Of a stretch of 64,000 nt of DNA, positions 1-9,290 are shown one piece after another (within the stretch, counting starts at the first letter, position 1; each line of letters begins with the position of its first letter). This DNA is from Psychrobacillus sp048572895 (lineage in GTDB: Bacteria; Bacillota; Bacilli; Bacillales_A; Planococcaceae): positions 496,001 through 560,000 of the forward strand of contig NZ_CP183878.1 in the NCBI RefSeq assembly GCF_048572895.1, in the 5' to 3' direction. The translations under genes were made by a program, and so were the position numbers. The notes beneath the pieces were generated by a model. It was not told the DNA's origin. It was given only the letters and a program-made list of their open reading frames with translations, and made no database searches.

Positions 1-2
1 GT

Positions 3-131
3 AGACGGGTAAATAAACAATCCGCAGACTTACGCATTGTTTATCAAGACACAGGTGATTTCATTCAAGTTAGAGGATTTGGTAATAGGCATTTACCACA
101 CGATTTTTACAAAAGAATATACAAAAGATAG
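3..131 (+). CDS. C-terminal end of an unidentified protein (partial)
   Basis: An open frame enters from the left edge and stops at a TAG at 129-131, giving the last 42 residues of a protein. The tail is basic and contains LRIVYQ and GFGNRHLP. A short basic tail with an RIVY-like strand is reminiscent of small RelE-type toxins, but this is too little sequence to assign a family. A hairpin follows at once, so this is probably the last gene of its transcript. Confidence 0.5.
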   Translation, partial: RRVNKQSADLRIVYQDTGDFIQVRGFGNRHLPHDFYKRIYKR

Positions 132-170
132 AGGAACGATCTTCGTAAAAGATTTTTCCTCTTCTTTGTG
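131..170 (+). terminator. Rho-independent terminator of the left-edge gene
   Basis: GAGGAA at 131 pairs with TTCCTC ending at 161, with an inner TCTT/AAGA pairing. A T-rich stretch follows. The hairpin starts on the stop codon of the partial gene. Confidence 0.6.
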
Positions 171-214
171 TGTTCAACCCCAACACTTCAATAATCGCCC
201 ATTCCCATAAAATA

Positions 215-223
215 TGTTATAAT
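215..223 (+). promoter_or_regulatory. Extended -10 promoter of the wall-polymer operon
   Basis: TGTTATAAT fits the TGnTATAAT extended -10 consensus and lies 34 bases before the start codon at 257. No convincing -35 is visible 17 bases upstream, as is usual for extended -10 promoters. Confidence 0.55.
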
Positions 224-256
224 ATTGCAAGGTAAAAAAGAAAGGAAGTACCCAAC

Positions 257-1564
257 ATGCAAAAAAAAATATGTGTGGTCGGCCTAGGTTATATCGGACT
301 TCCAACCGCAGTTACATTCGCTAACCACGGCGTCCGCGTACATGGCGTAGACGTAAATGAAAAAGCAGTAAATATGATTCAAAACAAACAACTTCATATA
401 GAAGAAGACGGCCTTCAAGAGCGCCTAGATAAAGCAATAGATGAAAAACTACTAACAGTTTCCACTAAACCAGAAGAAGCGGACGTATTCATCATTGCAG
501 TACCTTCTCCGATTAACCGTGATAAAACAGCAAACTTAGAATATGTACGTCAAGCAACAGCATCAGTTGTTCCTTATATAAAAGAAGGAAATCTTGTTGT
601 TCTAGAATCTACAGTACCACCAAAAACGGTTGAAAACATAATGCTACCAGAACTTATAAAAACAGGTTTGAAAATTGGTGTAGAGCTTTTCGTTTCTCAT
701 TCACCAGAGCGCGTAATTCCTGGTCGTATCTTCGAGGAACTGACGAACAATGACCGCATCGTTGGTGGGATCAATGATGAATCTGCCCAAATGACGAAAG
801 AGCTTTATGAAACGTTCGTAAAAGGGACAATCCATATTACAGACGCTACAACAGCGGAACTAGTAAAAGTAATGGAAAACACATACCGTGATGTGAATAT
901 TGCATTCGCAAACGAACTAGCAAAAATTGCAGAAACACTAGATGTGAACATTTGGGAAGCTATTAAATTTGCAAACTTCCACCCGCGTGTGAATATTCAC
1001 TATCCAGGTCCTGGAGTAGGGGGGCACTGTATCGCTGTTGACCCATGGTTCCTAGTTGAACTTAGCTCGGAAGCGAAAATCATCGAGCTTGCTCGTAACA
1101 CGAATGATGGGATGCCAGGATACACGGCGAAAAAGACAAAACAAATCCTACAAGAAGTAGCAAACAAAACTACTGGTAAAGTTGCCGTACTTGGATTAGC
1201 CTTCAAAGGTAACGTAGATGATATGCGTGAAAGTCCTTCAACAGACGTGATCCAAGAATTACTAGAGCTTGGGTTAGAAGTAGTGTCATATGATCCGCAT
1301 ATTAAAACAAATACGCATCCAACACAAACACAATCTCTAGAAGAAGCTACTGCTGGAGTAGATGTTGTGCTTGTGCTGACAGACCATAACGAATTCAAAG
1401 CATTACAACCAGCTTCTATTCGTGAAAACGTAGCAACAGCAGTCGTTTTAGATACGAAAAACTGCCTACTTCGTCAAACATGGGAACAAGCAGGATTTGC
1501 TTTTTACACACTTGGTGATGCAAAAAATAAAAGCCAAAGTCAATTGGAGCATCAGAACCAATGA
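257..1564 (+). CDS. UDP-N-acetyl-D-mannosamine dehydrogenase family protein
   Basis: This 435-residue nucleotide-sugar dehydrogenase should oxidise the C6 hydroxyl of a UDP-sugar to the uronic acid with two NAD+. It has the N-terminal Rossmann motif GLGYIG (residues 9-14), the substrate-loop SPERV motif, and the catalytic cysteine in the GGHCIAVDPW block (about residue 258). That block and the overall length match the WecC-type (UDP-ManNAc) branch better than UDP-glucose dehydrogenases. AAGGAAG precedes the ATG. The stop overlaps the next start by 4 bases (ATGA), so the two are translationally coupled. The probable role is a ManNAcA precursor for a secondary wall polymer. The exact substrate is inferred. 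Confidence 0.85.
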   Translation: MQKKICVVGLGYIGLPTAVTFANHGVRVHGVDVNEKAVNMIQNKQLHIEEDGLQERLDKAIDEKLLTVSTKPEEADVFIIAVPSPINRDKTANLEYVRQATASVVPYIKEGNLVVLESTVPPKTVENIMLPELIKTGLKIGVELFVSHSPERVIPGRIFEELTNNDRIVGGINDESAQMTKELYETFVKGTIHITDATTAELVKVMENTYRDVNIAFANELAKIAETLDVNIWEAIKFANFHPRVNIHYPGPGVGGHCIAVDPWFLVELSSEAKIIELARNTNDGMPGYTAKKTKQILQEVANKTTGKVAVLGLAFKGNVDDMRESPSTDVIQELLELGLEVVSYDPHIKTNTHPTQTQSLEEATAGVDVVLVLTDHNEFKALQPASIRENVATAVVLDTKNCLLRQTWEQAGFAFYTLGDAKNKSQSQLEHQNQ

Positions 1565-2268
1565 AAGAAATGATACTTGGTGTAAAAGTCGACACCGATA
1601 ATTACGATGAACTCATAAATAAACTGTTCAAACGTATCGACAACAAAGAAAAATCACTCGTTGTTGCGATAAACCCTGAGAAGCTTATGAAAGCAAAGGA
1701 AGATCAGGCCTTAAAAGACCTCCTAAACCGTGCGGAATTTCAAATTCCAGACGGGATTGGTGTCATCCTTGCTTCCAAGCTAAACAAAGGTAATATCAAA
1801 TCTCGCGTTACGGGTATAGATATGATGGATCGCATCGTAAGAGAAGCAGCAAGAACTGGGAAGTCTATATTCCTATACGGAGCAAAGCCAGGAGTAGCGG
1901 AAAGTGCAGCCGAAGCACTTAAGTTTACATATGCTTCGCTGCAAATTGCAGGTATACAAGATGGCTACGAAAAAGATAACGGAAAAGTCATTCAAAAGAT
2001 AAACGAAGCAAAACCAGATATTCTATTCGTTGCGATGGGGTCGCCTCGCCAAGAAGAATGGATTGAAGCAAATCGAGACAAACTTCATCCATCCCTTTTC
2101 CAAGGAGTCGGAGGTTCATTTGACGTATTAGCTGGGAATGTAAAACGTGCACCAGGGTTTTTCCAAAAAACAGGACTTGAGTGGTTTTATCGTCTTGCAA
2201 AAGAACCGAGCCGCTTAAAAAGACAGTTAGTCCTACCGAAGTTCTTAATTGAGACTTTAAAAAAGTAA
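1561..2268 (+). CDS. WecG/TagA/CpsF-family glycosyltransferase
   Basis: A 235-residue protein of the GT26 family, which adds a ManNAc or ManNAcA residue to undecaprenyl-PP-GlcNAc at the inner face of the membrane. The family's PDG motif carries the proposed catalytic aspartate (D64). The AMGSPRQE and VGGSFDV blocks and the C-terminal Arg-rich tail (RLAKEPSRLKRQ) are all present. It overlaps the upstream dehydrogenase by 4 bases. That pairing suggests the donor is the uronic acid (WecG-like) rather than plain ManNAc (TagA-like). Either product would be the linkage unit of a wall polymer, the usual ligand of SLH domains. No UDP-GlcNAc 2-epimerase lies in the window. Confidence 0.85.
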   Translation: MKEMILGVKVDTDNYDELINKLFKRIDNKEKSLVVAINPEKLMKAKEDQALKDLLNRAEFQIPDGIGVILASKLNKGNIKSRVTGIDMMDRIVREAARTGKSIFLYGAKPGVAESAAEALKFTYASLQIAGIQDGYEKDNGKVIQKINEAKPDILFVAMGSPRQEEWIEANRDKLHPSLFQGVGGSFDVLAGNVKRAPGFFQKTGLEWFYRLAKEPSRLKRQLVLPKFLIETLKK

Positions 2269-2403
2269 AAAAAAAATTCTAATATTTACTACTTGACGTA
2301 CGTTTTGCTATTGAAGTATTGATCAAAAGATGGTAGCATGAAATTGTAAGGATCGTTTCCTCAGAATATATAAATTTTAAAAAAGTCGGTTGGTTGCCCA
2401 CGC

Positions 2404-2446
2404 AAAAAAGCCTAAGTAGAACTTTCTACTTAGGCTTTTTTGTGTT
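2404..2446. terminator. Bidirectional terminator between converging operons
   Basis: A 17-bp perfect stem (AAAAAAGCCTAAGTAGA and its complement, 2404-2441) with an ACTT loop has A and T tracts at its ends, so it can end both the rightward glycosyltransferase transcript and the leftward slaP-secA2 transcript. Confidence 0.9.
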
Positions 2447-2448
2447 AC

Positions 2449-3336
2449 TTAATTATGCTCGATTACTTTTACGGACCAGCTAGTGAAATCTGGCTGTTCT
2501 TTTAGCACCATTTCATTAGGGAAGATGAATGTCCAAGGCTTACTTGTATTAGCTTGAACAGTAAGTGGGGGAAGAGTAAATGCACCCTTTGCCACCGTTT
2601 CTTTAGTTGCATCCATAACTTCAAGCGGTAGCTGACTAATAGTAATATCCTTTTCATGACCGCTTCTTATTAATACTGTTACGGACAAACTTCCATCCTC
2701 ACTCAAGCTTTGCTGCAAGCCCATGAAATTGACTTCGTTTTTCTTTGGCGGAGTTAAATCCTCTACAATTTTTCTTAATTGATCTTTATTTGCAGTAGCT
2801 AAGGACTTCTCCCAATTCTCGTCTAAATCTAAACGGTGGGGAAGCTTTTGCTCAAATGCAATGGACCAGTTTTCCTTCAAAATTTGGTCAGCCGGAACAA
2901 CTAAATGTTCCTTTTCAAAGGTAACAATCCACGGCATAGCGCTTTCTGCTGGAATTGTCCCTAGCTCACTTAAATCTGCATCCATACGACCAACTAATTT
3001 TCCGTCCTCACCGAACAAAACAAGCGGCGTGATACCCATGTTAATTTCTTTTGCCAATGATTGACGAAAGAAAAACTGTGCATGAACAGTTTCTCCTTCA
3101 ATCTTTAACTCAATCGGTGCAAGGGAAAGTTGGTTTCGCTTTAAAGGTTGTAATTCATTTAAAAGAAATTGGAAATAGTATTGATCTTCTATTTGCTTTG
3201 GTTTGCCGCCATAGAAGTATAGTTTCGTTTGGATTTCTTCTTCCGATGCTTCAGCCGTTGTATCGATTAAGTCTTTCGAAGCGATAGCAGACTCTTTCTG
3301 TTGTTTCTTAGAAGTACGTTTGAAAAAAGGAATCAT
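2449..3336 (-). CDS. slaP: Accessory Sec system S-layer assembly protein (SlaP-like)
   Basis: A 295-residue soluble protein with no signal peptide or membrane segment. It contains two similar beta-rich halves, about residues 36-155 and 165-292. Each has a similar order of strand motifs ending in a W-V/F-x-F-box (MPWIVTFEKEHLV; KPWTFIFPNEMVL), the duplicated SLAP domain described for accessory Sec S-layer assembly proteins. In Bacillus anthracis the homologue works with SecA2 to export SLH-bearing S-layer proteins. Here it overlaps the end of secA2 by 4 bases, and the divergent gene encodes an S-layer protein, which supports the same role. Confidence 0.85.
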   Translation of the reverse strand: MIPFFKRTSKKQQKESAIASKDLIDTTAEASEEEIQTKLYFYGGKPKQIEDQYYFQFLLNELQPLKRNQLSLAPIELKIEGETVHAQFFFRQSLAKEINMGITPLVLFGEDGKLVGRMDADLSELGTIPAESAMPWIVTFEKEHLVVPADQILKENWSIAFEQKLPHRLDLDENWEKSLATANKDQLRKIVEDLTPPKKNEVNFMGLQQSLSEDGSLSVTVLIRSGHEKDITISQLPLEVMDATKETVAKGAFTLPPLTVQANTSKPWTFIFPNEMVLKEQPDFTSWSVKVIEHN

Positions 3337-5711
3337 TCTACTTCTCCTCCATTTTGTAAAGTAACGCCATGCTCACGTATCAAATTAGAAATCTCCGTTG
3401 CGACTCCTTTACCAATTCCGTGAATCATACGAGTAAATAATTCTAAACCTTCTCGTTCATATTGTCTCATCGGATCCTCTTGGGAGTAGCTGCGCATACC
3501 GATACCTTCTTTTAGTTTGTCCATCGAATCCATATGAGTCAACCAATGCTGATCCACTGTACCGATTAAATATAAACGAAGCTGTTCCTTTTCAGTAGCA
3601 TGTCTTAATAGCTCAAGAACCGTATCTTTATACAGATCAACCTGAGCATTCACTTGTTTTTTCGCAACTTCTATAGATAAATCTGTATCCCAAGCCGGAA
3701 GATCTATACCTGGCATCTTATCTAAGAAAACTTGGCGAAGTGCTTCAAAATCTTCCTCTGTATGAGAAATCTCCTCGTCAAAAAAGAAGTTAAGCTCATG
3801 TTCAGGGAACTCTTTTATAAAAGTAACAAATGTTTCTTCTATATTATCTCCGTAAATTAGGTGATCACGTAGCTCATAAATAGTTTTACGCTGAACATTT
3901 AATACATTATCCAGCTTCAAATTATATTCCCGTACACTATAGCTGGCACCTTCACAAATACGCTGCGTTCTTGTAACGAATTCCATTGCCTTTTTGTTCT
4001 CAATAAGACCATCCTTGCCTGCTTTCACATGAGATACTAATTTTTCTAATTCTTCTCCAGCAAAACGTTTGAACATTTCATCCTCAAGCGAGATGAAAAA
4101 CTCGGAAATACCCGGATCTCCCTGACGACCAGAACGACCCTTCAGCTGATTGTCCACTCGACGAGACTCGTGAAGCTCTGTCCCGATTACATACAGTCCA
4201 CCAAGTTCTGCTACGCCTTCTCCAAGGGAGATGTCGGTTCCGCGTCCTGCCATATTCGTTGCAACAGTGACAGTACCTTTTTGGCCTGCAAGTGAAATAA
4301 GCGAAATCTCGTGGTCAATACTTTTTGCATTTAAAACTTCATGCACAATGCCTACCTGTTTTAAATACTTCGAAACTTCTTCCGATTGAATGATAGAAGT
4401 TGTTCCTATTAATACAGGCTGCCCAGTTGCATGGAGTTCATTTACCTTTGAAGCAACCGCTTTATATTTGTCCTCTATTTTCGCATATATACGATTTGGT
4501 AAATCTTTTCGAATAATTGGTCGATTAGTTGGTATTTGCATCACATTCATCGCATACAATTCTTGGAACTCTTTTTCTTCGGTCTTCGCGGTACCGGTCA
4601 TCCCTGATAGGAATGGATACATACGGAAATAGTTTTGTATTGTAATAGAAGCTTGTGTTTTATTTTCTTCCGTAATGATTAATCCTTCTTTAGCTTCAAT
4701 TGCCTGGTGAAGCCCATTTGAAAGACTACGACCTTCCATTGGACGGCCTGTGAACATATCAACGAGTAATATTTTGCCCTCTTTAACAATATAATCTACA
4801 TCACGGGCGAACATCATGCGTGCACGCAATGCTTGAATCATATAATGATAGAGCGTTTGATGGGCTAAATCATATAAATTATCGATAGAGAAGAAGCGTT
4901 CAATCTGTTCGATCCCTTCTTCTGTGTAACTTACTGTCTTCGTTTCTAAGTCAAACAGGAAATGCTTCTCTTGCTTAAATGATTTCACTAGCTTAGCGCA
5001 TAGTGTGCTGAGCTGATCATGCACGTCCGTTTTCCCAGCGATTATAAGTGGCGTCTTCGCTTCATCGATTAAGACACTATCTACTTCATCGACTAAAGCA
5101 AAATGATATGGACGCTGTACACGCGAGTCTGCGTTGTAAGCCATATTATCTCGAAGGAAATCAAAACCAAATTCAGAGCCTATTCCATATGTAATATCAG
5201 CAGCATAAGCGGCAGCCTTTTGAGAAGGCTCCATCATAGGTAGCGTGATGCCGACAGTTAATCCTAAAAATTCATGAATCTGCCCTATTTGTTCCTGGTC
5301 ACGCTTTGCCAAATATTCATTTACGGTGATGACATGTACACCTTTACCTTCTAATGCGCGGTAATAGGAGGGAAGAGAGGCAACCAATGTTTTCCCTTCA
5401 CCAGTGGGCATTTCAGCGATATTACCGTCAGAAAGGACCATTCCTCCGATAAGCTGAACGTCAAAGTGACGCATACCAAGAACTCGGTGAGCTGCTTCAC
5501 GAACAACGGCAAAAGCTTCGGGGCGAATAGCTTGTAGTTTTTCACCCTGTGCAAGTCTTTCTTTAAACTCAATTGTTTTGTTTGCTAACTCGATGTCAGA
5601 AAGACTACGCAATGTTTCGTCCCATTTATCTATTTCTAGTAATTCCTTCTTATATAAAGTTAGTTTTTTATCATCTACTGAGGGGAAAATCTTTTTCCAT
5701 ATGCGAGCCAT
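3333..5711 (-). CDS. secA2: Accessory preprotein translocase ATPase SecA2
   Basis: A 792-residue SecA paralogue. Visible motifs are Walker A TGEGKT (residues 103-108), the DEAD-type DEVDSVLIDEA block near residue 205, and the helicase C-terminal ATNMAGRGTDI block. It lacks the C-terminal Cys-rich zinc/SecB-binding tail of housekeeping SecA and ends in a plain ISNLIREHGV tail, as expected for SecA2. The start has a good AAAGGAGA site 8 bases upstream. It is transcribed with slaP and diverges from the S-layer gene at 6056. It most likely powers export of the SLH proteins encoded across this window. Confidence 0.93.
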   Translation of the reverse strand: MARIWKKIFPSVDDKKLTLYKKELLEIDKWDETLRSLSDIELANKTIEFKERLAQGEKLQAIRPEAFAVVREAAHRVLGMRHFDVQLIGGMVLSDGNIAEMPTGEGKTLVASLPSYYRALEGKGVHVITVNEYLAKRDQEQIGQIHEFLGLTVGITLPMMEPSQKAAAYAADITYGIGSEFGFDFLRDNMAYNADSRVQRPYHFALVDEVDSVLIDEAKTPLIIAGKTDVHDQLSTLCAKLVKSFKQEKHFLFDLETKTVSYTEEGIEQIERFFSIDNLYDLAHQTLYHYMIQALRARMMFARDVDYIVKEGKILLVDMFTGRPMEGRSLSNGLHQAIEAKEGLIITEENKTQASITIQNYFRMYPFLSGMTGTAKTEEKEFQELYAMNVMQIPTNRPIIRKDLPNRIYAKIEDKYKAVASKVNELHATGQPVLIGTTSIIQSEEVSKYLKQVGIVHEVLNAKSIDHEISLISLAGQKGTVTVATNMAGRGTDISLGEGVAELGGLYVIGTELHESRRVDNQLKGRSGRQGDPGISEFFISLEDEMFKRFAGEELEKLVSHVKAGKDGLIENKKAMEFVTRTQRICEGASYSVREYNLKLDNVLNVQRKTIYELRDHLIYGDNIEETFVTFIKEFPEHELNFFFDEEISHTEEDFEALRQVFLDKMPGIDLPAWDTDLSIEVAKKQVNAQVDLYKDTVLELLRHATEKEQLRLYLIGTVDQHWLTHMDSMDKLKEGIGMRSYSQEDPMRQYEREGLELFTRMIHGIGKGVATEISNLIREHGVTLQNGGEVE

Positions 5712-5750
5712 TTGTTAATCTCCTTTTATATGAATACTCTTCAGTCAATA

Positions 5751-5759
5751 AGTATATCA
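5751..5759 (-). promoter_or_regulatory. Extended -10 promoter of secA2-slaP
   Basis: On the minus strand this reads TGATATACT, an extended -10, about 40 bases upstream of the secA2 ATG. No good -35 is seen. Confidence 0.5.
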
Positions 5760-5847
5760 TAATTCAGACAAAATATTAAAAATTGGTTAAACTTAACTAT
5801 TTAGGAAGTAGAAAAGAGGTTTAAGGAATATTAATCCAAAAAAACAC

Positions 5848-5875
5848 TTGAAATTATCTTTTATTGCTATAGAAT
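5848..5875 (+). promoter_or_regulatory. Upstream promoter P1 of the first S-layer gene
   Basis: TTGAAA (5848-5853) and TAGAAT (5870-5875) are separated by 16 bases. It would give a leader of roughly 175 bases. Weaker than P2. Confidence 0.45.
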
Positions 5876-5942
5876 GGAAATGAGGAATCTAACAATTAGC
5901 TATAAAACTGGTAGCATTATGAAACTGTTTCCAATTTAGTAA

Positions 5943-5971
5943 TTGACAGAATTCTATAACCACTCTATACT
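5943..5971 (+). promoter_or_regulatory. Strong sigma-A promoter P2 of the first S-layer gene
   Basis: A consensus TTGACA (5943-5948) and TATACT (5966-5971) are separated by exactly 17 bases. Transcription should begin near 5978, giving an approximately 78-base leader before the start at 6056. The sequence around the -10 and just after it aligns with the region upstream of the paralogue at 25400. Confidence 0.85.
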
Positions 5972-6055
5972 TTAATGTGTAGTTGGTAAACTATTATCAT
6001 TTTGCCGTGTTAATAGTTTACAAATTTATTTTTACCTATGAGGAGGAAATTATCC

Positions 6056-9000
6056 ATGGCTAACCAACCAACGAAATACAAGAAATTTTTAGCTGGTGCA
6101 GCTTCTGCTACATTAGTAGCAACAGCAATCGTACCAACTGCTTTAGCAGCAGACGCAACAACTGCAGCAACTGACTTTTCTGATGTAGCTGCAAGTCACA
6201 CACACTACGCTGCAATTATGCAAGCTGTAGAGCGTGGATTATTCAACGGATACACAGATGGTACTTTCAAACCTGAAAACACTATCGACCGTAAAGGTGT
6301 AGTTAAATCTCTTGCTAACTATGTAGTTTCACAATCTGACTACAAAACTTATGAAGAGTATATCACTGCTAACAAATTAGTTGAAAAAGTAACACCATTT
6401 AATGATGTTCCTGCAACTCACGGTGATGCTGAATTATTTAACGCTTCTTTAATCGTTAAAGATTCTGGAATCTTCACAGGAAGCAACAACAACTTAATGC
6501 CTACTAACAACATTACTCGTCAACAAATGGCGAAAGTACTTGTTAACGGATTTGGCTTAAAAGATCTTGCTGGAGTTGAGTCAAAAGTTACTGACAACGC
6601 TAAAGCTCAAGCTGAATACGTAAACTTCATCAACATCTTATCTGAAAACGGTGTAACTGACCAAACTGCTTTCAACCCAACTGGAAACCTGAAACGTGGA
6701 CAAATGGCTTCATTCTTAAACCGTTCATATGATTCAGCTCATAAAGTTGTAGCTCCTGAAACAGCTACTAAAGTTGTATCAGTAAGTGCGACTAACCTGA
6801 AAGAAGTTGTAGTGGCTTTTGACGGTTCTGTAGATAAATCAACTGCTAGCGAAGTTGTTAATTATTCAATTTCAGGAACTAATTCTCCTGAAGTGGATTC
6901 TGTATTAGTAGCTGAAGATGCTAAATCGGTAACTTTAACTCTTAAAGGCGAGTTAGTTAACCAAAATGAATACAAATTAGCTTTAAACAATATTAAAGCT
7001 GGAGATAAAGTACTTAACGAAAAAGATTTAGCTTTCAAACCTCTTGACAACACAGTGCCTACAGTTTCTAGTGTTGAAGCATTGGGGAACAAAACAATAC
7101 GTGTAGCATTCAGTGAGCCTGTAAAACCTGCACAAACAGCTCAATTTACAGTAGATGGTAAAGTAGTAGTAGGTTCAATCCAAACTACAGGGAAAACTGC
7201 CATCATTAAACTATCTTCTTCACTTACAGATGGTGAACACACTTTAACAGCTGAGGGGATTTCTGATTATAATAACTTTAAAGTTGTTAAAGCAGATACA
7301 AAATTCAACGTTGTTGAAGATAAAACAGCACCAGTTGTAGCTTCAGTAGTAAGTGCTTCTTTTGAAAAAGTAGTTCTTAAATTCTCTGAACCAGTTGAGC
7401 AAGTATTTGCTTCTAACGTTTACTGGATGCAAGGCGCTGCTAAGAAACAAGCATCAAGCGTAAAAGCTTTATCTGATGATACATTTGAATTCACATTTGT
7501 AGGTGATAACAAACTTGTTTACACAACGGACTTGTTCGTAACAAATGTAAAAGATTATTCTGGTAATGTAATCGATAAAGATACTAAAGTTCAAGTATCA
7601 CCAGTAATCGATCAAACACGTCCAGAAGTATTAAGTTCTGCTTTTGTTAAAGATTCAGACAACAAAAAAGTTGTAATTAAATTCTCTAAAACATTAGATC
7701 AAGATTCAGCTAAAAAAGCGTCTAACTATGTAATTAAAGATAAAGATGGAAAAACTCAATTAATCTCTAGTACAGTAGATGCTTCAAAAGATAAAGAAGT
7801 AACAATTACTTTACTAAATTCACTAAAAGACAACAGTGAATATACATTAACTGTTAATGGTGTTAGTGATAATACTACTTTGAAAAACGTAATTTTACCT
7901 TATACAACAACTTTAAGTGTGAAAGATGTAACATCACCAACATTGGTTAGTGTAACTCGTTTAAATAATACACAACTTTACGTTCAGTATAGCGAAGCTA
8001 TGTCAACAAGTGGTGATGGATCAGTAGTAGATTCTTCAAAATACACAGTAACAAATACTGCTGAAAATAAAACACTTACTCCAGCTTCTTTCAATGTAAC
8101 TGGAGATGCAAAAGGAGTTATTATTAACTTTAATGACACTCTTCCAGCGTTTGCAAACCTTACATTAAAAGCTCAGTTAGTAAAAGACTTAGCTGGAAAT
8201 TATTTAGCTAACCTTACTGCGACACAACCTGTTATTGATAAAACTGCTACAACAGTTGATACAGTAACTGCAGTTGCAACAGATAAAGTAGAAGTGACAT
8301 TCACTAAAGCTTTACAATCACTAAATCAAGGTGATTTCTTAGTAGAAGGCAATGAAATTGCTTACTCAGAATTATCTGCTGATGGTAAAACAGCTACATT
8401 CACATTAAAAACTGATTTACGTGAAGATGTGAAGAATGCTGCTGGTACTGGACTACTAAAACTTACAGTTGCAGGAACACCTTCATCTGTTGATATTTTA
8501 GGAGAAAAAATTGGTACAATTGCTGCTCAAGACATTACTGATGAAATTAGTGCAACTGTGAAAGCAATCGCATCAAACGATACTAGTGGACAAAAAATTA
8601 AAATTACTTTTAATGAAGGAATTAAAATTGGTTCATTAAATGAAGTGAAAACTGATTTCGTTATTAAAGACAATGAAGGAAAAGCCCTTTCAGTAACAGC
8701 AGCAGCTGTAAGTGGTGCTGGTAATGAAGAACTAGTTCTTACTTTAAATAAACCAGTTATTGCTGCTACAGTTTCAGTTAAAGATTCACGTTTCATTACT
8801 GACCTTGCAACAGATGCTAATTCAATAGCTGATGTTGATGCTAGAACTGTTGAGTTAGGTGGAGATAATCTTGCTCCAGCTTTATCTGCTGTAGGTGCAA
8901 CAGTTGCTCCTGCTGCAACTGATGCTGCAACTCTAGCATTTACTTCTGATGAAGCCGGAACATATTACTATTTAGTATATGCAGATGCTGCTGCAGCACC

Positions 9001-9190
9001 AACAGTTGATCAAGTAATCGCTCAAGGAACTGCAGTTACTAAAGGTACTGGTGCAGCTCTTGCTGCAGCAAATTCAGTTGCTGTATCTGGTTTAACTACT
9101 GGAACTAGCTATAAAGCATACGTAGTAGTTGTTGATGCTAAAGGAAATAAATCAGCATTAGGTACAGCTACAACATTTGCAACTAACTAA
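6056..9190 (+). CDS. S-layer protein with three N-terminal SLH domains (paralogue 1)
   Basis: A secreted 1044-residue surface protein. The signal peptide ends near ALAAD (about residue 31). Three SLH domains follow (roughly residues 40-95, 110-165, 172-225), with wall-binding motifs IDRKG, ITRQQ and LKRGQ. The rest is a string of beta-sandwich Ig-like repeats typical of S-layer array domains, ending in an FN3-like unit. An in-frame ATG at 6038 overlaps the AGGAGG (6041-6046) that serves the ATG at 6056, so 6056 is the start. Two promoters, a strong SD and a terminator suggest high expression. Divergent secA2-slaP probably exports it. It is likely a main S-layer subunit, although two paralogues compete for that title. 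Confidence 0.9.
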   Translation: MANQPTKYKKFLAGAASATLVATAIVPTALAADATTAATDFSDVAASHTHYAAIMQAVERGLFNGYTDGTFKPENTIDRKGVVKSLANYVVSQSDYKTYEEYITANKLVEKVTPFNDVPATHGDAELFNASLIVKDSGIFTGSNNNLMPTNNITRQQMAKVLVNGFGLKDLAGVESKVTDNAKAQAEYVNFINILSENGVTDQTAFNPTGNLKRGQMASFLNRSYDSAHKVVAPETATKVVSVSATNLKEVVVAFDGSVDKSTASEVVNYSISGTNSPEVDSVLVAEDAKSVTLTLKGELVNQNEYKLALNNIKAGDKVLNEKDLAFKPLDNTVPTVSSVEALGNKTIRVAFSEPVKPAQTAQFTVDGKVVVGSIQTTGKTAIIKLSSSLTDGEHTLTAEGISDYNNFKVVKADTKFNVVEDKTAPVVASVVSASFEKVVLKFSEPVEQVFASNVYWMQGAAKKQASSVKALSDDTFEFTFVGDNKLVYTTDLFVTNVKDYSGNVIDKDTKVQVSPVIDQTRPEVLSSAFVKDSDNKKVVIKFSKTLDQDSAKKASNYVIKDKDGKTQLISSTVDASKDKEVTITLLNSLKDNSEYTLTVNGVSDNTTLKNVILPYTTTLSVKDVTSPTLVSVTRLNNTQLYVQYSEAMSTSGDGSVVDSSKYTVTNTAENKTLTPASFNVTGDAKGVIINFNDTLPAFANLTLKAQLVKDLAGNYLANLTATQPVIDKTATTVDTVTAVATDKVEVTFTKALQSLNQGDFLVEGNEIAYSELSADGKTATFTLKTDLREDVKNAAGTGLLKLTVAGTPSSVDILGEKIGTIAAQDITDEISATVKAIASNDTSGQKIKITFNEGIKIGSLNEVKTDFVIKDNEGKALSVTAAAVSGAGNEELVLTLNKPVIAATVSVKDSRFITDLATDANSIADVDARTVELGGDNLAPALSAVGATVAPAATDAATLAFTSDEAGTYYYLVYADAAAAPTVDQVIAQGTAVTKGTGAALAAANSVAVSGLTTGTSYKAYVVVVDAKGNKSALGTATTFATN

Positions 9191-9250
9191 GCTTTGGATA
9201 TCAGGTTCTAAGTTAATTCTATTTTACTAAATAGAATATTTGAATGAGAG

Positions 9251-9290
9251 AAAGCCTTGTGGAGAGAAATCTCTGCAAGGTTTTCTTTGT
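9251..9290 (+). terminator. Terminator of S-layer paralogue 1
   Basis: CCTTG...CAAGG and AGAG...CTCT pairings form a hairpin (9255-9280) followed by a T-rich run. The same hairpin sequence follows the paralogues at 28021 and 31214. Confidence 0.8.

Noticed and set aside
2290..2403. Possible small RNA between a TTGACG-type promoter and the terminator at 2404
   Set aside because: The -10 match is poor, and the region is simply the 3' untranslated part of the glycosyltransferase transcript on present evidence.
6038..6055. Six-codon N-terminal extension (MRRKLS) of S-layer paralogue 1, and its equivalents at 25382, at 58576 (GtrII-like) and in the IS110 transposase
   Set aside because: In each case the extra codons contain the ribosome-binding site of the next in-frame ATG, so the inner start is used.
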